Part shown: positions 27,013-35,756 of the stretch, piece after piece
Layout of the letters: the number at the start of each line of letters is the position of its first letter
How positions within the stretch are numbered: position 1 is the first letter of the stretch
Source: Lachnospiraceae bacterium
GTDB lineage: Bacteria > Bacillota > Clostridia > Lachnospirales > Lachnospiraceae
NCBI GenBank assembly: GCA_011959805.1
Contig: BLMC01000013.1
Location: 1-55,508 of the forward strand
DNA length: 55,508 bases
Direction: 5' to 3'
Translations under genes and position numbers: made by a program
Notes under the pieces: model-generated
Told to the model about the DNA's origin: nothing
Seen by the model: the letters and a program-made list of their open reading frames with translations, nothing else
The model's database searches: none

Positions 27013-27507
27013 CTACTTGAGATACTGTTCAAGAATTGGTTTTATTTTATATGCCAACATTCCTATTAAACAACCTGTTATAAGTCCTGCTATTAGCAAA
27101 GCCGGAACATAGAATGCTACTTTTAAGTTTTGCACTACAAAAGCTGCAACTATCAACTGTCCTATATTATGGCTTACTCCTCCTACAACACTGATTCCTA
27201 CCATAGAAAACCAGTTGGTTTTCTTCAAAATCAACATAATTGACAAACTCAAAAATCCTCCTGCCAAACTGTACAGCATCATAGACATATTTCCAAACAA
27301 AAAAGAAACAAGTATAATACGCATCCCTTGAATTGCAAATACTTGCCCAGCTGGAAGCAAATATAATGCAATCACAATGACAATATTCGCAACCCCAAGT
27401 TTTATTCCTGGCAAGCCAAATTGAAATGGAATCAATGCTTCCACATAACCAAATATCATTGCTAGTGTGGTCAGCATAGCACAGTACGCTATATTCTTTA
27501 TCTTCAT
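27013..27507 (-). CDS. Gx transporter / heptaprenyl diphosphate synthase component I family membrane protein
   Basis: 164 residues from ATG 27507 (AGAGGTG five bases upstream), with about five membrane helices. It carries the family's GxxG-rich segments (LPGIKLGVANIV, LAGGFLSLS, GGVSHNIGQL). Despite the family name the fold is a small membrane transporter of the ECF S-component kind. It follows the NusG_II gene by 37 bases. Such pairs are known as EetA/EetB in extracellular electron transfer loci, from memory of the Listeria system, but no ndh2, pplA or apbE is nearby. Confidence 0.8.
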   Translation of the reverse strand: MKIKNIAYCAMLTTLAMIFGYVEALIPFQFGLPGIKLGVANIVIVIALYLLPAGQVFAIQGMRIILVSFLFGNMSMMLYSLAGGFLSLSIMLILKKTNWFSMVGISVVGGVSHNIGQLIVAAFVVQNLKVAFYVPALLIAGLITGCLIGMLAYKIKPILEQYLK

Positions 27508-27544
27508 ATTCACCTCTGTCTTAGTATAAGAAACGATTCTATTA

Positions 27545-27916
27545 TTATGGGACAATCACATCCACTTGCGAAACATTATTTTCCCCCTTTACTTCTAGGA
27601 CCAATTTGTGTGGCAAGCAAATAATCGTCTCACTATTATTTTTGATTGGTTTATACTTCATGCAATATTTGTCTGGGCAATCCGCCTCGTCCATATACAC
27701 AGCACCATTTTCTATTATGATTTTGTTATATCCTAATGGCTCATTCACTATAATCGTCTGATTTTGAGAAAGACTGTATTCTCCATATAGAGTTCCATCT
27801 ATCATAATACAAATCTTCTCACCGTTTTTTGTCCATGTTGGCAAAATCAATAACATCGCGAGGATTGCTACCAAAATAATTCCTACAAATAAAATGAAAT
27901 CCTTTTTTAAAAACAT
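27545..27916 (-). CDS. NusG domain II-like membrane-anchored protein
   Basis: 123 residues from ATG 27916 (GGAGG seven bases upstream). One N-terminal membrane helix (~6-28, FILFVGIILVAILAMLLIL), then an extracytoplasmic beta domain with two Cys (DCPDKYC) and a third in ETIICLPHKLVLEV, the signature of the NusG_II family. Found next to Gx transporters and, in some species, flavin-linked redox loci. Exact role unproven. Confidence 0.82.
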   Translation of the reverse strand: MFLKKDFILFVGIILVAILAMLLILPTWTKNGEKICIMIDGTLYGEYSLSQNQTIIVNEPLGYNKIIIENGAVYMDEADCPDKYCMKYKPIKNNSETIICLPHKLVLEVKGENNVSQVDVIVP

Positions 27917-28268
27917 GTATGACCTCCATAATGTAATTTCCAAATCCCAGTAGAGCATCTTTATAGTGCTATTCTTTGTTTGGGTGATTCCATCCTATAA
28001 AGAAAGTTCCTCTAATTTCCACGCACTTTATATATCCATTTACTCGCTGACAGATTTTTTGGACACTTGTACGCAATCAAATAGGAAAACCGCTTCTTTT
28101 TCTACCGCTAACTGGAGACCTGTCAACCTTGCTGACATACTTCCTTTGGGTACTTATATACATCAAAAAATGACATGTCATATATCCATGCCATTTCCAA
28201 AAAATTTTTTCAGAACTGATTGCTACTCACAACATCAAAACAGTCATCAATTATTGATTCATAATTTC
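27917..28268 (-). other. 350-base leader of the NusG_II/Gx operon without a clear gene
   Basis: Three things are visible on the minus strand. A 23-codon frame (MAWIYDMSFFDVYKYPKEVCQQ) at about 28191-28120 looks protein-like but has no binding site. A second open stretch (LTGLQLAVEKEAVFLFDCVQ) follows in another frame, so an old frameshifted gene is possible. There is no obvious riboswitch. The plus-strand frame through here has no ribosome binding site. Confidence 0.3.
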
Positions 28269-29216
28269 TTAATACGAAATAATCTCATATCCGTCCTCTG
28301 TGACCAGAACCTGTATCTCCCATTGTGCTGAGGGCAACCCATCTTCTGTGTAGACTGTCCAGCCATCTTCCTCTGAGATATAAATATCCTCTTTTCCCAT
28401 ATTAATCATTGGCTCTATTGTAAAAACCATTCCCGGAACCATCAGCATTCCGGTATCCTTTTGGCAGACATAGCTAACCCAAGGGTCCTCATGAAACTCA
28501 AGGCCAACACCATGACCACCAATTTCCCGCACTACAGAGTAACCATTTTGCATGGCAAACTCATGAATAGCAGCGCCCATATCTCCAATTTTTCTCCACG
28601 GCTGTATATACTGCAAACCAATTTCCAGACTTTGCTTTGTGATATCCACAAGACGCTTTTTCTCCGCAGAAACATTTCCAATACAATACATTCTTGATGA
28701 ATCTGAAAAATACCCCTTGTAAATGGTAGACGCATCTACATTTACAATATCACCATCTGTTAGGATTTCGTTTTTAGATGGAATCCCGTGACACACAACA
28801 TTGTTGATAGAAGTACAAACACTTTTGGGATAACCCTCATAGTTCAAAGTTGCTGCAATTGCATTGTGCTTTTTAGTGATACTGCTCACCCAGTTATCAA
28901 TCTCTTGCGTAGTGATTCCCGCCTCAATATGTTCGTCTATATAGTTTAATATTTCGATATTAATCTTTGCACTTTCGCGAATCCCTTGGATTTGTTCTGG
29001 ATTTTTGATAATCCGTCTCGGCGGTACTAAAATACACTTACGTCTGTACTCATCCAATTTTTCATCAAAAGAACAGTGACATTTCTTGTATTTTTTGCCA
29101 CTTCCACACCAGCAATCGTCATTTCTACCAATTTTTTCCTCTACTTCCACCTCAAATCGATTTTTATTAGAATCCTTTTTGCGCATTAATTTATTTTCTA
29201 AAATATTGTTTTCCAT
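28269..29216 (-). CDS. map: Type I methionine aminopeptidase with N-terminal SEC-C zinc motif
   Basis: 315 residues. An N-terminal extension holds a SEC-C motif (RNDDCWCGSGKKYKKCHC, ~31-48), which binds zinc and is used by SecA to contact ribosomes or SecB. The catalytic pita-bread domain (~70-315) has the metal ligands: Asp (NVDAS), Asp (FSDSSR), His (GGHGVGLEFHE), Glu (TIEPM) and Glu (WEIQVLVTE). It removes the initiator Met from nascent proteins; the SEC-C part probably recruits it to ribosomes. It carries a 370-base leader with the shared hairpin motif. Confidence 0.95.
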   Translation of the reverse strand: MENNILENKLMRKKDSNKNRFEVEVEEKIGRNDDCWCGSGKKYKKCHCSFDEKLDEYRRKCILVPPRRIIKNPEQIQGIRESAKINIEILNYIDEHIEAGITTQEIDNWVSSITKKHNAIAATLNYEGYPKSVCTSINNVVCHGIPSKNEILTDGDIVNVDASTIYKGYFSDSSRMYCIGNVSAEKKRLVDITKQSLEIGLQYIQPWRKIGDMGAAIHEFAMQNGYSVVREIGGHGVGLEFHEDPWVSYVCQKDTGMLMVPGMVFTIEPMINMGKEDIYISEEDGWTVYTEDGLPSAQWEIQVLVTEDGYEIISY

Positions 29217-29588
29217 AACTCCTGTCTCCTAAAAAACTGTTTAGAAATAACTGATAGCAAAAATATCATTCAAAAATGCCATCAGCATTCTTACTGCGCA
29301 GCATAATACATTCTTCTGCGTGTTTCTACCGTCCGCCAAAGGCATATCAGATGGGAGATTAAATCCCGCCACTGATACCAATAAGTCACTCACTGTCTAT
29401 AAAGGCAGGCGTTGTTCCACATCTGATCTATAAATTTCTGAACAGTCTCGAAGTTTTATCTAATATTTTTAATGAATCTGCATTGTGAAAATACTCCTAT
29501 TACAATGGTCTTTCAACACAAAACAGTTACTTTTATCTTACACTTTGTTGCAGAATATAGCAAGGAAAAATTGTGTATTGCTTCACAC
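29217..29588 (-). ncRNA. Structured leader of map, type unknown
   Basis: No gene. Read on the minus strand: GGTATCAG pairs with CTGATA..CC around an inner GGGA/TCCC hairpin (~29369-29331); CGCAG/CTGCG closes a 14-base loop (~29320-29297); then the hairpin AATGC/GCATT plus a T-run (29290-29268) that recurs in the galactanase leader. A possible promoter is TTGCTA-17-TAAGAT near 29565-29535. It could be a regulatory RNA or a decayed transposable end. Confidence 0.4.
29268..29290 (-). repeat. Copy 2 of the conserved 23-bp hairpin motif
   Basis: Minus-strand GAATGCTGATGGCA-TTTTTGAAT, 21 of 23 identical to 24731-24753. Both differing positions are C/T changes, and each lies in a stem arm. It lies 52 bases before the map start, in the sense direction. 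Confidence 0.7.
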
Positions 29589-30788
29589 TTATTTTAGCAT
29601 CTCTGAATGATTGATAATGGATGTATTGTACAAAAATAAAATATCTGCCTCTGCAAAATCTACATAGGTTCCAATTCGCATAGAATCAATATAGCGCAGG
29701 TCAATTAATACAATCTCTTTATACGCTTCCAATAAAAGCGGTGCAAGACTACTGGTATAAGAATCGCGAAACAAAATTAATCGTTTCTGCGTAGCCGCCT
29801 TTGGGCTTCTGATTATCTGTAAAGAAGAAGCACCGCCGACAAACACATCATATTTGTCAAGGCTCTTACTATCTGCAAGCTTTTCTGTCTGATAGACACT
29901 CTTCCAGACTGCTCCTTCCTCATCTGGCAGTAACACAGTTTTAGTATTTTTCCCACTTTGCATATTCTCTTCTAAGCTCCACACACGAGCGGCGTCTGTC
30001 ACTTCACTTGTAAGGTACACAATTGTATCTGGCTCCATAGGAAGCGCTGCCTGACCATAATAAACACCATAAAAATTCTTGATTTCATTTTCTATAAATG
30101 TGGACTGACTATCTGAAAATGACAGAGCCTCTCCCACTCCAAGCATATCACCAACACAGCGCGCAACATCAAGAATACATTCCTGACGCCAATGTGTATC
30201 TGTACGATAATAATCTTCAATTGTCAATCCCGATACAATATCCATAAATCGAAACGTAGTGTCCGGCGCATTGTCTACCCTTAATTCCTGTGACAAAAGA
30301 GTGCCCATACGCTCATAATCTATCGAGGGAAAACCATTTTGTTCTGCCAAAAAATAATTCTTGTCCGGGACGATAGCATACCATGCTGTCTGTTCCGGAA
30401 AATACTGTTGCCGAAGCCCTTTCATCTTGACAGCAAGTCGCTTAATAGACGCCTCATTTAGCGGATATTCAAGCTTTGCCGCATGTCCGTTTACAACATA
30501 AATATCATTGTTTTCCTTCTGCTGCAACACATCATAGGCAAAATATGCTTTGATGCGCCGAAGCTTATCCCGAAATGGAAAATGGTCAAGCAAATATTTC
30601 TCTGTGTCATCCATAAAGGACTTGTCTATCAGATTCTTTGTCGTGAGTTCGGGCTTTTCTGCCAGACGGCGACGCTCCGCACTAGAGACAGTCTCCTTTG
30701 GAGAAATCACAATAAGCACCATCATACTCACTAGACAAAGAACAAAACCATAGATTGTAATACGCTGCTTCCATTTATATTCTTTCAT
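29589..30788 (-). CDS. DHHW-family protein, partner of the MBOAT acyltransferase
   Basis: 399 residues from ATG 30788 (AGAGGTGG upstream). One N-terminal membrane helix (~8-28), then an extracytoplasmic SGNH-hydrolase-like domain with the signature TDTHW (~200) and FRDSYTSS (the DHHW family's Ser/Asp block, ~350). AlgX/AlgJ-type relatives carry out the final O-acetyl transfer to a polysaccharide outside the membrane. It follows the MBOAT gene by 66 bases and should work with it. The substrate is not known. Confidence 0.85.
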   Translation of the reverse strand: MKEYKWKQRITIYGFVLCLVSMMVLIVISPKETVSSAERRRLAEKPELTTKNLIDKSFMDDTEKYLLDHFPFRDKLRRIKAYFAYDVLQQKENNDIYVVNGHAAKLEYPLNEASIKRLAVKMKGLRQQYFPEQTAWYAIVPDKNYFLAEQNGFPSIDYERMGTLLSQELRVDNAPDTTFRFMDIVSGLTIEDYYRTDTHWRQECILDVARCVGDMLGVGEALSFSDSQSTFIENEIKNFYGVYYGQAALPMEPDTIVYLTSEVTDAARVWSLEENMQSGKNTKTVLLPDEEGAVWKSVYQTEKLADSKSLDKYDVFVGGASSLQIIRSPKAATQKRLILFRDSYTSSLAPLLLEAYKEIVLIDLRYIDSMRIGTYVDFAEADILFLYNTSIINHSEMLK

Positions 30789-30854
30789 GAAACCACCTCT
30801 TGAATCAATACATTGATTAAATGAGCAAAAATTTTCCGTCAATATCGGCAAACA

Positions 30855-32318
30855 CTAAAACCGAAAATATAAAAATGGATTAAATGAGCCGTCAATCAAA
30901 TAAGCAGTGCATAGTACCATCAATCCTAACACCATCATATCCATCAACACGCAAACCACTCTATCTCCAATCCTGTATCCTTGAAGCCATTCTTGTACCT
31001 TTGTCCAAATCCACAGCGGTAATGGCGTGGATCCAATTAGACCGACACATAATATTACGATTCGATTTCGCAGTATATACGCATACACTGCCTTCTCCAT
31101 ACTTCCGATATTATGTGCAATATAATTTCCCTGTGCAAACAAAGACTGAATATCTGCTATAGCGCCGGACAAGCTGTCATTGTGAAATATCAAGAAACTT
31201 ACCAAAATCACAAAAATCACATACCCTTGTTTCAAAATGCCTATCACTGCTTTAGCAAAATCTGTAATATTTGCAGCGTACTTTTTGCCACCAAACAGTT
31301 TTCCCACACCTTTTTCCACAACAAGAAGCACTGCAAATAAAAGCCCCCATGTGATAAAGTTCCAGCCAGCTCCATGCCACAATCCTGTAAAAAGCCAGAC
31401 TACAAGAATATTCAATATCCACCTTGGCATACTGACTCTATTTCCGCCCATCGGAATATAAACATAGTCGCGAAACCATGCGCCAAGCGTGATATGCCAT
31501 CGTCTCCAAAATTCAGTCACACTCCTAGAAATAAACGGATATCTAAAATTCTCTGGAAATTGAAAGCCAAGTATACCTCCTAACCCAATCGCCATATCAG
31601 AATATCCAGAAAAATCAAAATAAATTTGAAGTGACACTGCAATAGCGTATGCCCATGACAGGGCGAGATTGCGCGTTCCAAGGGCTACAACCTCTGTCAC
31701 AAACTCACCGATAACATTGGCTATAAGCACTTTTTTGCCCATCCCAACCGCAAAACGTACCACGCCCCGCTTAAAGTTTTCGTAAAATGACGAGAAATCA
31801 ATACCTTGTGTAAGCGTTTGTTCAATCTCACTGTAACGAACAATCGGTCCCGCTACCAACTGCGGGAACAACGTTACATAAGCTGCATAAGTAACAAGGT
31901 TTCTCTGCCGTTTTACTCTGCCGCGGTACACATCCACGCAATAGCTCGCAATCTGAAAGGTATAGAAGGAAATTCCTATTGGAAGCGCAATTGCCTTTGT
32001 CTGGATCCCAAATATAGTATCCATAAAAAAATGAAAATATTTAAAATAAAATAGTGCTGCAAACGGCAAAAAAACAGACAGAATATAAAATATTCTGACT
32101 GCTCTCGACGCTCTAAATTTATCCACTAACCACAATAGCACATAAGAGACCACAATCTGCGCAAGCATAAGGAGAACATACACTGGTTCTCCCCATGCAT
32201 AGAACAGAAGCGACATCACAAGCAGTACAAAATTCCGCCCTTTTTGTGGTATTAAGAAGTAGAGCAATATGGTAAATGGCAGAAATAAGTATAAAAATGT
32301 AATACTGGAAAAAAGCAT
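30855..32318 (-). CDS. MBOAT-family membrane O-acyltransferase (AlgI/DltB-like), module 1
   Basis: 487 residues with about 11 membrane helices. Conserved MBOAT blocks: FYAWGEP (N-terminal), FPQLVAGPIVRY, YFDFSGYSDMAIGLG, REFWRRWH-like (TEFWRRWHITLGAWFRDYVYIPMGG), and the catalytic His in TGLWHGAGW. It passes acyl groups across the membrane to the extracellular SGNH partner encoded next. Close paralogue of 35757-37166 in this window, the two sharing all blocks. Confidence 0.93.
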   Translation of the reverse strand: MLFSSITFLYLFLPFTILLYFLIPQKGRNFVLLVMSLLFYAWGEPVYVLLMLAQIVVSYVLLWLVDKFRASRAVRIFYILSVFLPFAALFYFKYFHFFMDTIFGIQTKAIALPIGISFYTFQIASYCVDVYRGRVKRQRNLVTYAAYVTLFPQLVAGPIVRYSEIEQTLTQGIDFSSFYENFKRGVVRFAVGMGKKVLIANVIGEFVTEVVALGTRNLALSWAYAIAVSLQIYFDFSGYSDMAIGLGGILGFQFPENFRYPFISRSVTEFWRRWHITLGAWFRDYVYIPMGGNRVSMPRWILNILVVWLFTGLWHGAGWNFITWGLLFAVLLVVEKGVGKLFGGKKYAANITDFAKAVIGILKQGYVIFVILVSFLIFHNDSLSGAIADIQSLFAQGNYIAHNIGSMEKAVYAYILRNRIVILCVGLIGSTPLPLWIWTKVQEWLQGYRIGDRVVCVLMDMMVLGLMVLCTAYLIDGSFNPFLYFRF

Positions 32319-32336
32319 TGTTGCCTCTCCTATTAA

Positions 32337-32945
32337 TTATATTGGATTCGCCTTTTCAAGCTTATCAGAAACCTTCATATTGCGCGATTCTGCTGCTGCA
32401 ATTGCCTTTTCAAGCACAGCAGATGCCGTATCTTGATGTCCCATAACGAAAAAAATATCATTGCCAAGCAAAACTGCGTACTGTTGCTCCGCAGTGACGC
32501 AAACCCACTTTGCCGGATTAATATTGTCCATAAGCTGCTGACGAATCGCTTGTGCATCCGCTTCATCTGTGGTTCTAATGTACACAGCACTATACGCTGT
32601 AGAGGACATCATAGACTCTGACAAATAAATGCCCTCAATACCTTCCAAGTCTGTCAGACCCGTATGATATGAAATCATATCTGTGTCCTCCAAACTAAGC
32701 TCCGTTGTCATTACTTCCATAGGGAGCAGGTCCTCTGCCACGCCCCCATATACTTCATCCATAAAAGCAGACACCTCATCTCCACTGTTTAAATGGACCA
32801 TTCCTGTCGTATCTACATTTTCCTCTGTCGATACCTCATCGGAAGTTCTATCATTATTCTTTCCACAACCTGTCAGCATTGACAAGGAAAGCGCCATCAT
32901 AATTGCAGCAATTCCTATTTTATTCACTATTGTCTTTTTTTTCAT
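32337..32945 (-). CDS. DUF4358 lipoprotein
   Basis: 202 residues from ATG 32945 (a TTG six bases earlier is closer to GGAG and could be used instead). Signal peptide with lipobox MLTGC (Cys ~27), a Ser/Thr/Glu linker, then the DUF4358 domain with ISYHTGL...IEGIYLSESMMS, AVYIRTTDEADAQAI, AVLLGNDIFFVMG. These are common in Lachnospiraceae and often adjoin MBOAT/DHHW genes; function unknown. It begins 18 bases before the MBOAT gene and is probably in its operon. Confidence 0.8.
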   Translation of the reverse strand: MKKKTIVNKIGIAAIMMALSLSMLTGCGKNNDRTSDEVSTEENVDTTGMVHLNSGDEVSAFMDEVYGGVAEDLLPMEVMTTELSLEDTDMISYHTGLTDLEGIEGIYLSESMMSSTAYSAVYIRTTDEADAQAIRQQLMDNINPAKWVCVTAEQQYAVLLGNDIFFVMGHQDTASAVLEKAIAAAESRNMKVSDKLEKANPI

Positions 32946-33140
32946 AAACAATTTTTCTCCTTTTTTCTAAAATAAGTTGTCGAATTTCTTCTACAAAAAT
33001 CTTCGATATTACATCTGAGACACATAACAGTTCAGCCTTCCATTCCCTGTTATACTTCGATACTCCTATTGTTACCCTGTTTTTTCATAAGTATTCAATC
33101 GAGTAATAGAAAAACTTTTCCCCTACTTACGCTTCATCAG

Positions 33141-33199
33141 ATATACTGACAATCTTTCTCTAAATGCCTGTAGCTATGCGCATAAAAATATACTGACAA
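33141..33199. repeat. Two direct 12-mers upstream of the DUF4358 operon
   Basis: ATATACTGACAA occurs at 33141-33152 and 33188-33199, 47 bases apart, in the 267-base gap between the anti-sigma gene and the DUF4358 gene. They could be paired sites of a regulator or promoter parts; nothing else is evident in the gap. Confidence 0.4.
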
Positions 33200-33212
33200 A
33201 ATCACGGGTTCT

Positions 33213-33992
33213 TTACTGCACTGCCTGCAGCATATAAATGGGCACATCGTTCTTACTATCTAGCACATCATCGCTGAGTGTAAGTTCATAAGTCTCTGCC
33301 TTCTCCAAAGATATCACACCCTCCGCCGCTAATGCAGCGCTAAAAATTTTGATTTCAGTGCTGGGCTGTACCATGGGATACTCCGATGCAATTACATTGG
33401 CTGTATATACTATACCATTATTTCTACGGACATCAATGTCAAGGATTTGGACTGTCACAGTGAAACTATTTCCTTCCTGCTCTGTTGTTTCCTCCACTAC
33501 ACTAGTATCATAATAATTACTTGCTTTGTTTGATACAATCACATTTGATTCCATTGTTGCATCATCTGACGTAACTGTATTCAATCCATCCTCTGTATTA
33601 CCGCTTGTCAAAGCTGCATTTGTATCGTCCACAACATTATTAGAATCATCAGTCAGCGCTGCCGGGCTAATCTCTCCCGCTGCCTCTTCCGCTATATATT
33701 CTGCTGCCATTGGTACACATTCCATATTGATTATATTATCATTGGGTTTCGTTGTATAGGATTTGGTACCACCGACTAGCAGATGCCTTATCATAACAGG
33801 AATACTCAGAACAATACACACACATGCTGCCACTAATCCCGCCCACATTTTTATAGACTGTTTTTTCCTGTCAATATTCTTTTGATAGGAACACACTGGC
33901 TTTTCATCCAAACCCGACTCGATTCGTGCCCACAAATCTGGTACTTCGCTGTCCATGAGCGCCTTGTATTCTTTTTCCAAATCCTTACTCAT
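33213..33992 (-). CDS. Probable membrane-bound anti-sigma factor
   Basis: 259 residues. A short cytosolic N-terminal part (1-48) with a charged helix (EKEYKALMDSEVPDLWARIESGLD), one membrane helix (~49-70), and an extracytoplasmic Thr/Asn/Asp-rich linker leading to a beta-rich domain with FTVTVQILDIDVRR. The gene overlaps the ECF sigma gene by eight bases, the usual arrangement for a sigma/anti-sigma pair. It lacks the zinc HxxxCxxC motif, so it is not a classical ZAS type. Confidence 0.75.
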   Translation of the reverse strand: MSKDLEKEYKALMDSEVPDLWARIESGLDEKPVCSYQKNIDRKKQSIKMWAGLVAACVCIVLSIPVMIRHLLVGGTKSYTTKPNDNIINMECVPMAAEYIAEEAAGEISPAALTDDSNNVVDDTNAALTSGNTEDGLNTVTSDDATMESNVIVSNKASNYYDTSVVEETTEQEGNSFTVTVQILDIDVRRNNGIVYTANVIASEYPMVQPSTEIKIFSAALAAEGVISLEKAETYELTLSDDVLDSKNDVPIYMLQAVQ

Positions 33993-34518
33993 AACCGTAT
34001 CTCCTCAACTTTTTGATCGCACTCTGATATCGCCAAGTTACTGTCCCAAGTGGAATTTTAAGAATATCTGCTATCTCCTGAAAAGTCAGTTCTCCCATAA
34101 TCTTTAGATGCACGACCTCCCGTTCACTGGGTTTTAGTGTATCAAGCACCTGCCGCAAACTCATGTCTGAAAGAACCTCTTGCTCAACACACGCATCCGA
34201 CACTGTTTCTGTCCTAGTGTCCGCAAAATCCTCTATCAAAATTTCCCGTTTTGTTTTTCTTATAAGGTCCACTGCCATATTTCGCGCAATTGTCGCCATC
34301 CATGTACGGTGCCCGTTCCCACCTTGATATGTATCTGCAAGCCGCCATAGCTTCATAAAAAATTCGCTGGTGACATCTTCTGCATCTTCACGGTTTGATA
34401 CTGTCTGAAACACAATAGAATAAATGTATCCAAGATAGGTTTCATAAATTTCATGTAATGCACCTTTGTCGCCGGATTTCATGCGCTCCATACATGCATC
34501 GAACTGTTTCTCCTCCAC
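33985..34518 (-). CDS. ECF-type RNA polymerase sigma factor
   Basis: 177 residues. Region 2 (~12-78: IYETYLGYIYSIVFQTVSNREDAEDVTSEFFMKLWR) binds core polymerase and the -10 element; region 4 (~120-175: SEREVVHLKIMGELTFQEIADILKIPLGTVTWRYQSAIKKLR) is the -35 helix-turn-helix. No extra domain. It is placed between the two O-acylation modules, so it probably controls envelope modification under stress; the regulon is inferred from position. No ECF promoter motif was identified upstream. Confidence 0.92.
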   Translation of the reverse strand: MEEKQFDACMERMKSGDKGALHEIYETYLGYIYSIVFQTVSNREDAEDVTSEFFMKLWRLADTYQGGNGHRTWMATIARNMAVDLIRKTKREILIEDFADTRTETVSDACVEQEVLSDMSLRQVLDTLKPSEREVVHLKIMGELTFQEIADILKIPLGTVTWRYQSAIKKLRRYGYE

Positions 34519-34608
34519 ACTAACCCCCTTTTGGTACTTTATATACGTTTCTTCCTACGTATTTTTATGGTACATTTTTTCTTATTTTTATTTCTTTTTA
34601 TCAAATGA

Positions 34609-35727
34609 CTATTTAATTAAAATTGGTTCTTGAAACACCTCGCAGTAACGCTCTGCACGCTCCCAAATTACAACATCTGGCTGATAACGGTCGAGCATAC
34701 TATACTGAAACCCCCGCGCATCCTCCCAATAAACCTCTTTATAATATCCTTTGCAAATCTGTGATAAAAATCCTCCAAACGAATCCCCAACATACAATAA
34801 TACTTGGTCATGATACTGTGCCTGGTCCGCCGATTCCTGCTCAAACACATACACTGTATCAATATTGTACTTACCTGTCAAACCTGCCATCATAACCAAA
34901 TCGCCAGAATAGTCTGTCGCATCTGTTCGGAAACGAACCGAGTCCATTTCTGCATGAGTACCATAAACTGTTCTGAAAAACTCTTGCATATTCACAAATG
35001 CACCAATCTGATTGCTATGGGAATCTGTACTGTAATAGAGTTGTGCTTTGTCCTTGTTTGCCATAAGTGCATCTTTGGGATAGACAAACACCAAATCTGT
35101 GTTCTCATGCAGATAGTTCGCCAACTGTTCCCCGCGGGAAACCTCATTGACTCTTGCGATAGTATCAGGCATATTTTCTGCATAAATAATCTCTTTATTT
35201 GGAATACACATCGTATAAAACTCAATGTTCCTCGCTGCAAGATGTTCTCTTGTCGCTGCAAGATTTGCTGCAATTGCCGACATCTCCTCCTCTGTGAAAT
35301 GATTGATTCCCATATAATCCCAAATGGGGTGTCCATCCAGCTCTGTCTTATAAAAAAACATGTTGTTTTTTCCCATAAGAGTTTGTGTAGATTCAATATA
35401 TGTCCCTCCAGTAAGTAGTGAGGTCAATTCTGTATTAAAACCAATCAAATTTGTTCTCCCAAATAATCCATCCGTAAATTGATTAATGCTTTTTTGCAAT
35501 CTTGTAAATCCAGTCTCTTTTGGTAGACTGTTCTCTTCTGTTTCATTCTTCGTACCTGTCTGCGCCCCATTAACTAAGGTTCCATTCTGCTCTAAAATTG
35601 CCTGTTCCTCATCTGTCAGTTCGTTTTGCTGTTGGCTTGGTAACAAATTGCGCACTATGGTCACAAGCGGTATTGCCAATATAAAAATGAGAAAAGCAAT
35701 CGTAATCCATCTGTCCCTGTTTTTCAT
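34609..35727 (-). CDS. AlgJ/AlgX-like SGNH acyltransferase partner, module 2
   Basis: 372 residues from ATG 35727 (AGGAG five bases upstream). One N-terminal membrane helix (~7-28), a Glu/Gln/Asn-rich linker, then an SGNH-like domain with TDSHSNQIGAF (His block, ~235) and YVGDSFGGF (GDS nucleophile block, ~320). This is the alginate O-acetyltransferase AlgX/AlgJ type. Thirty bases downstream of the second MBOAT gene; together they should O-acylate an extracellular polymer. More distant in sequence from 29589-30788 than the two MBOATs are from each other. Confidence 0.85.
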   Translation of the reverse strand: MKNRDRWITIAFLIFILAIPLVTIVRNLLPSQQQNELTDEEQAILEQNGTLVNGAQTGTKNETEENSLPKETGFTRLQKSINQFTDGLFGRTNLIGFNTELTSLLTGGTYIESTQTLMGKNNMFFYKTELDGHPIWDYMGINHFTEEEMSAIAANLAATREHLAARNIEFYTMCIPNKEIIYAENMPDTIARVNEVSRGEQLANYLHENTDLVFVYPKDALMANKDKAQLYYSTDSHSNQIGAFVNMQEFFRTVYGTHAEMDSVRFRTDATDYSGDLVMMAGLTGKYNIDTVYVFEQESADQAQYHDQVLLYVGDSFGGFLSQICKGYYKEVYWEDARGFQYSMLDRYQPDVVIWERAERYCEVFQEPILIK

Positions 35728-35756
35728 TTCATCTCCTGTCCTTTCCAAATCAGCAA

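Noticed and set aside
27966..28331. 121-codon plus-strand frame ahead of map's end
   Set aside because: No binding site, overlaps the 3' end of map on the other strand, and its composition is that of an antisense shadow.
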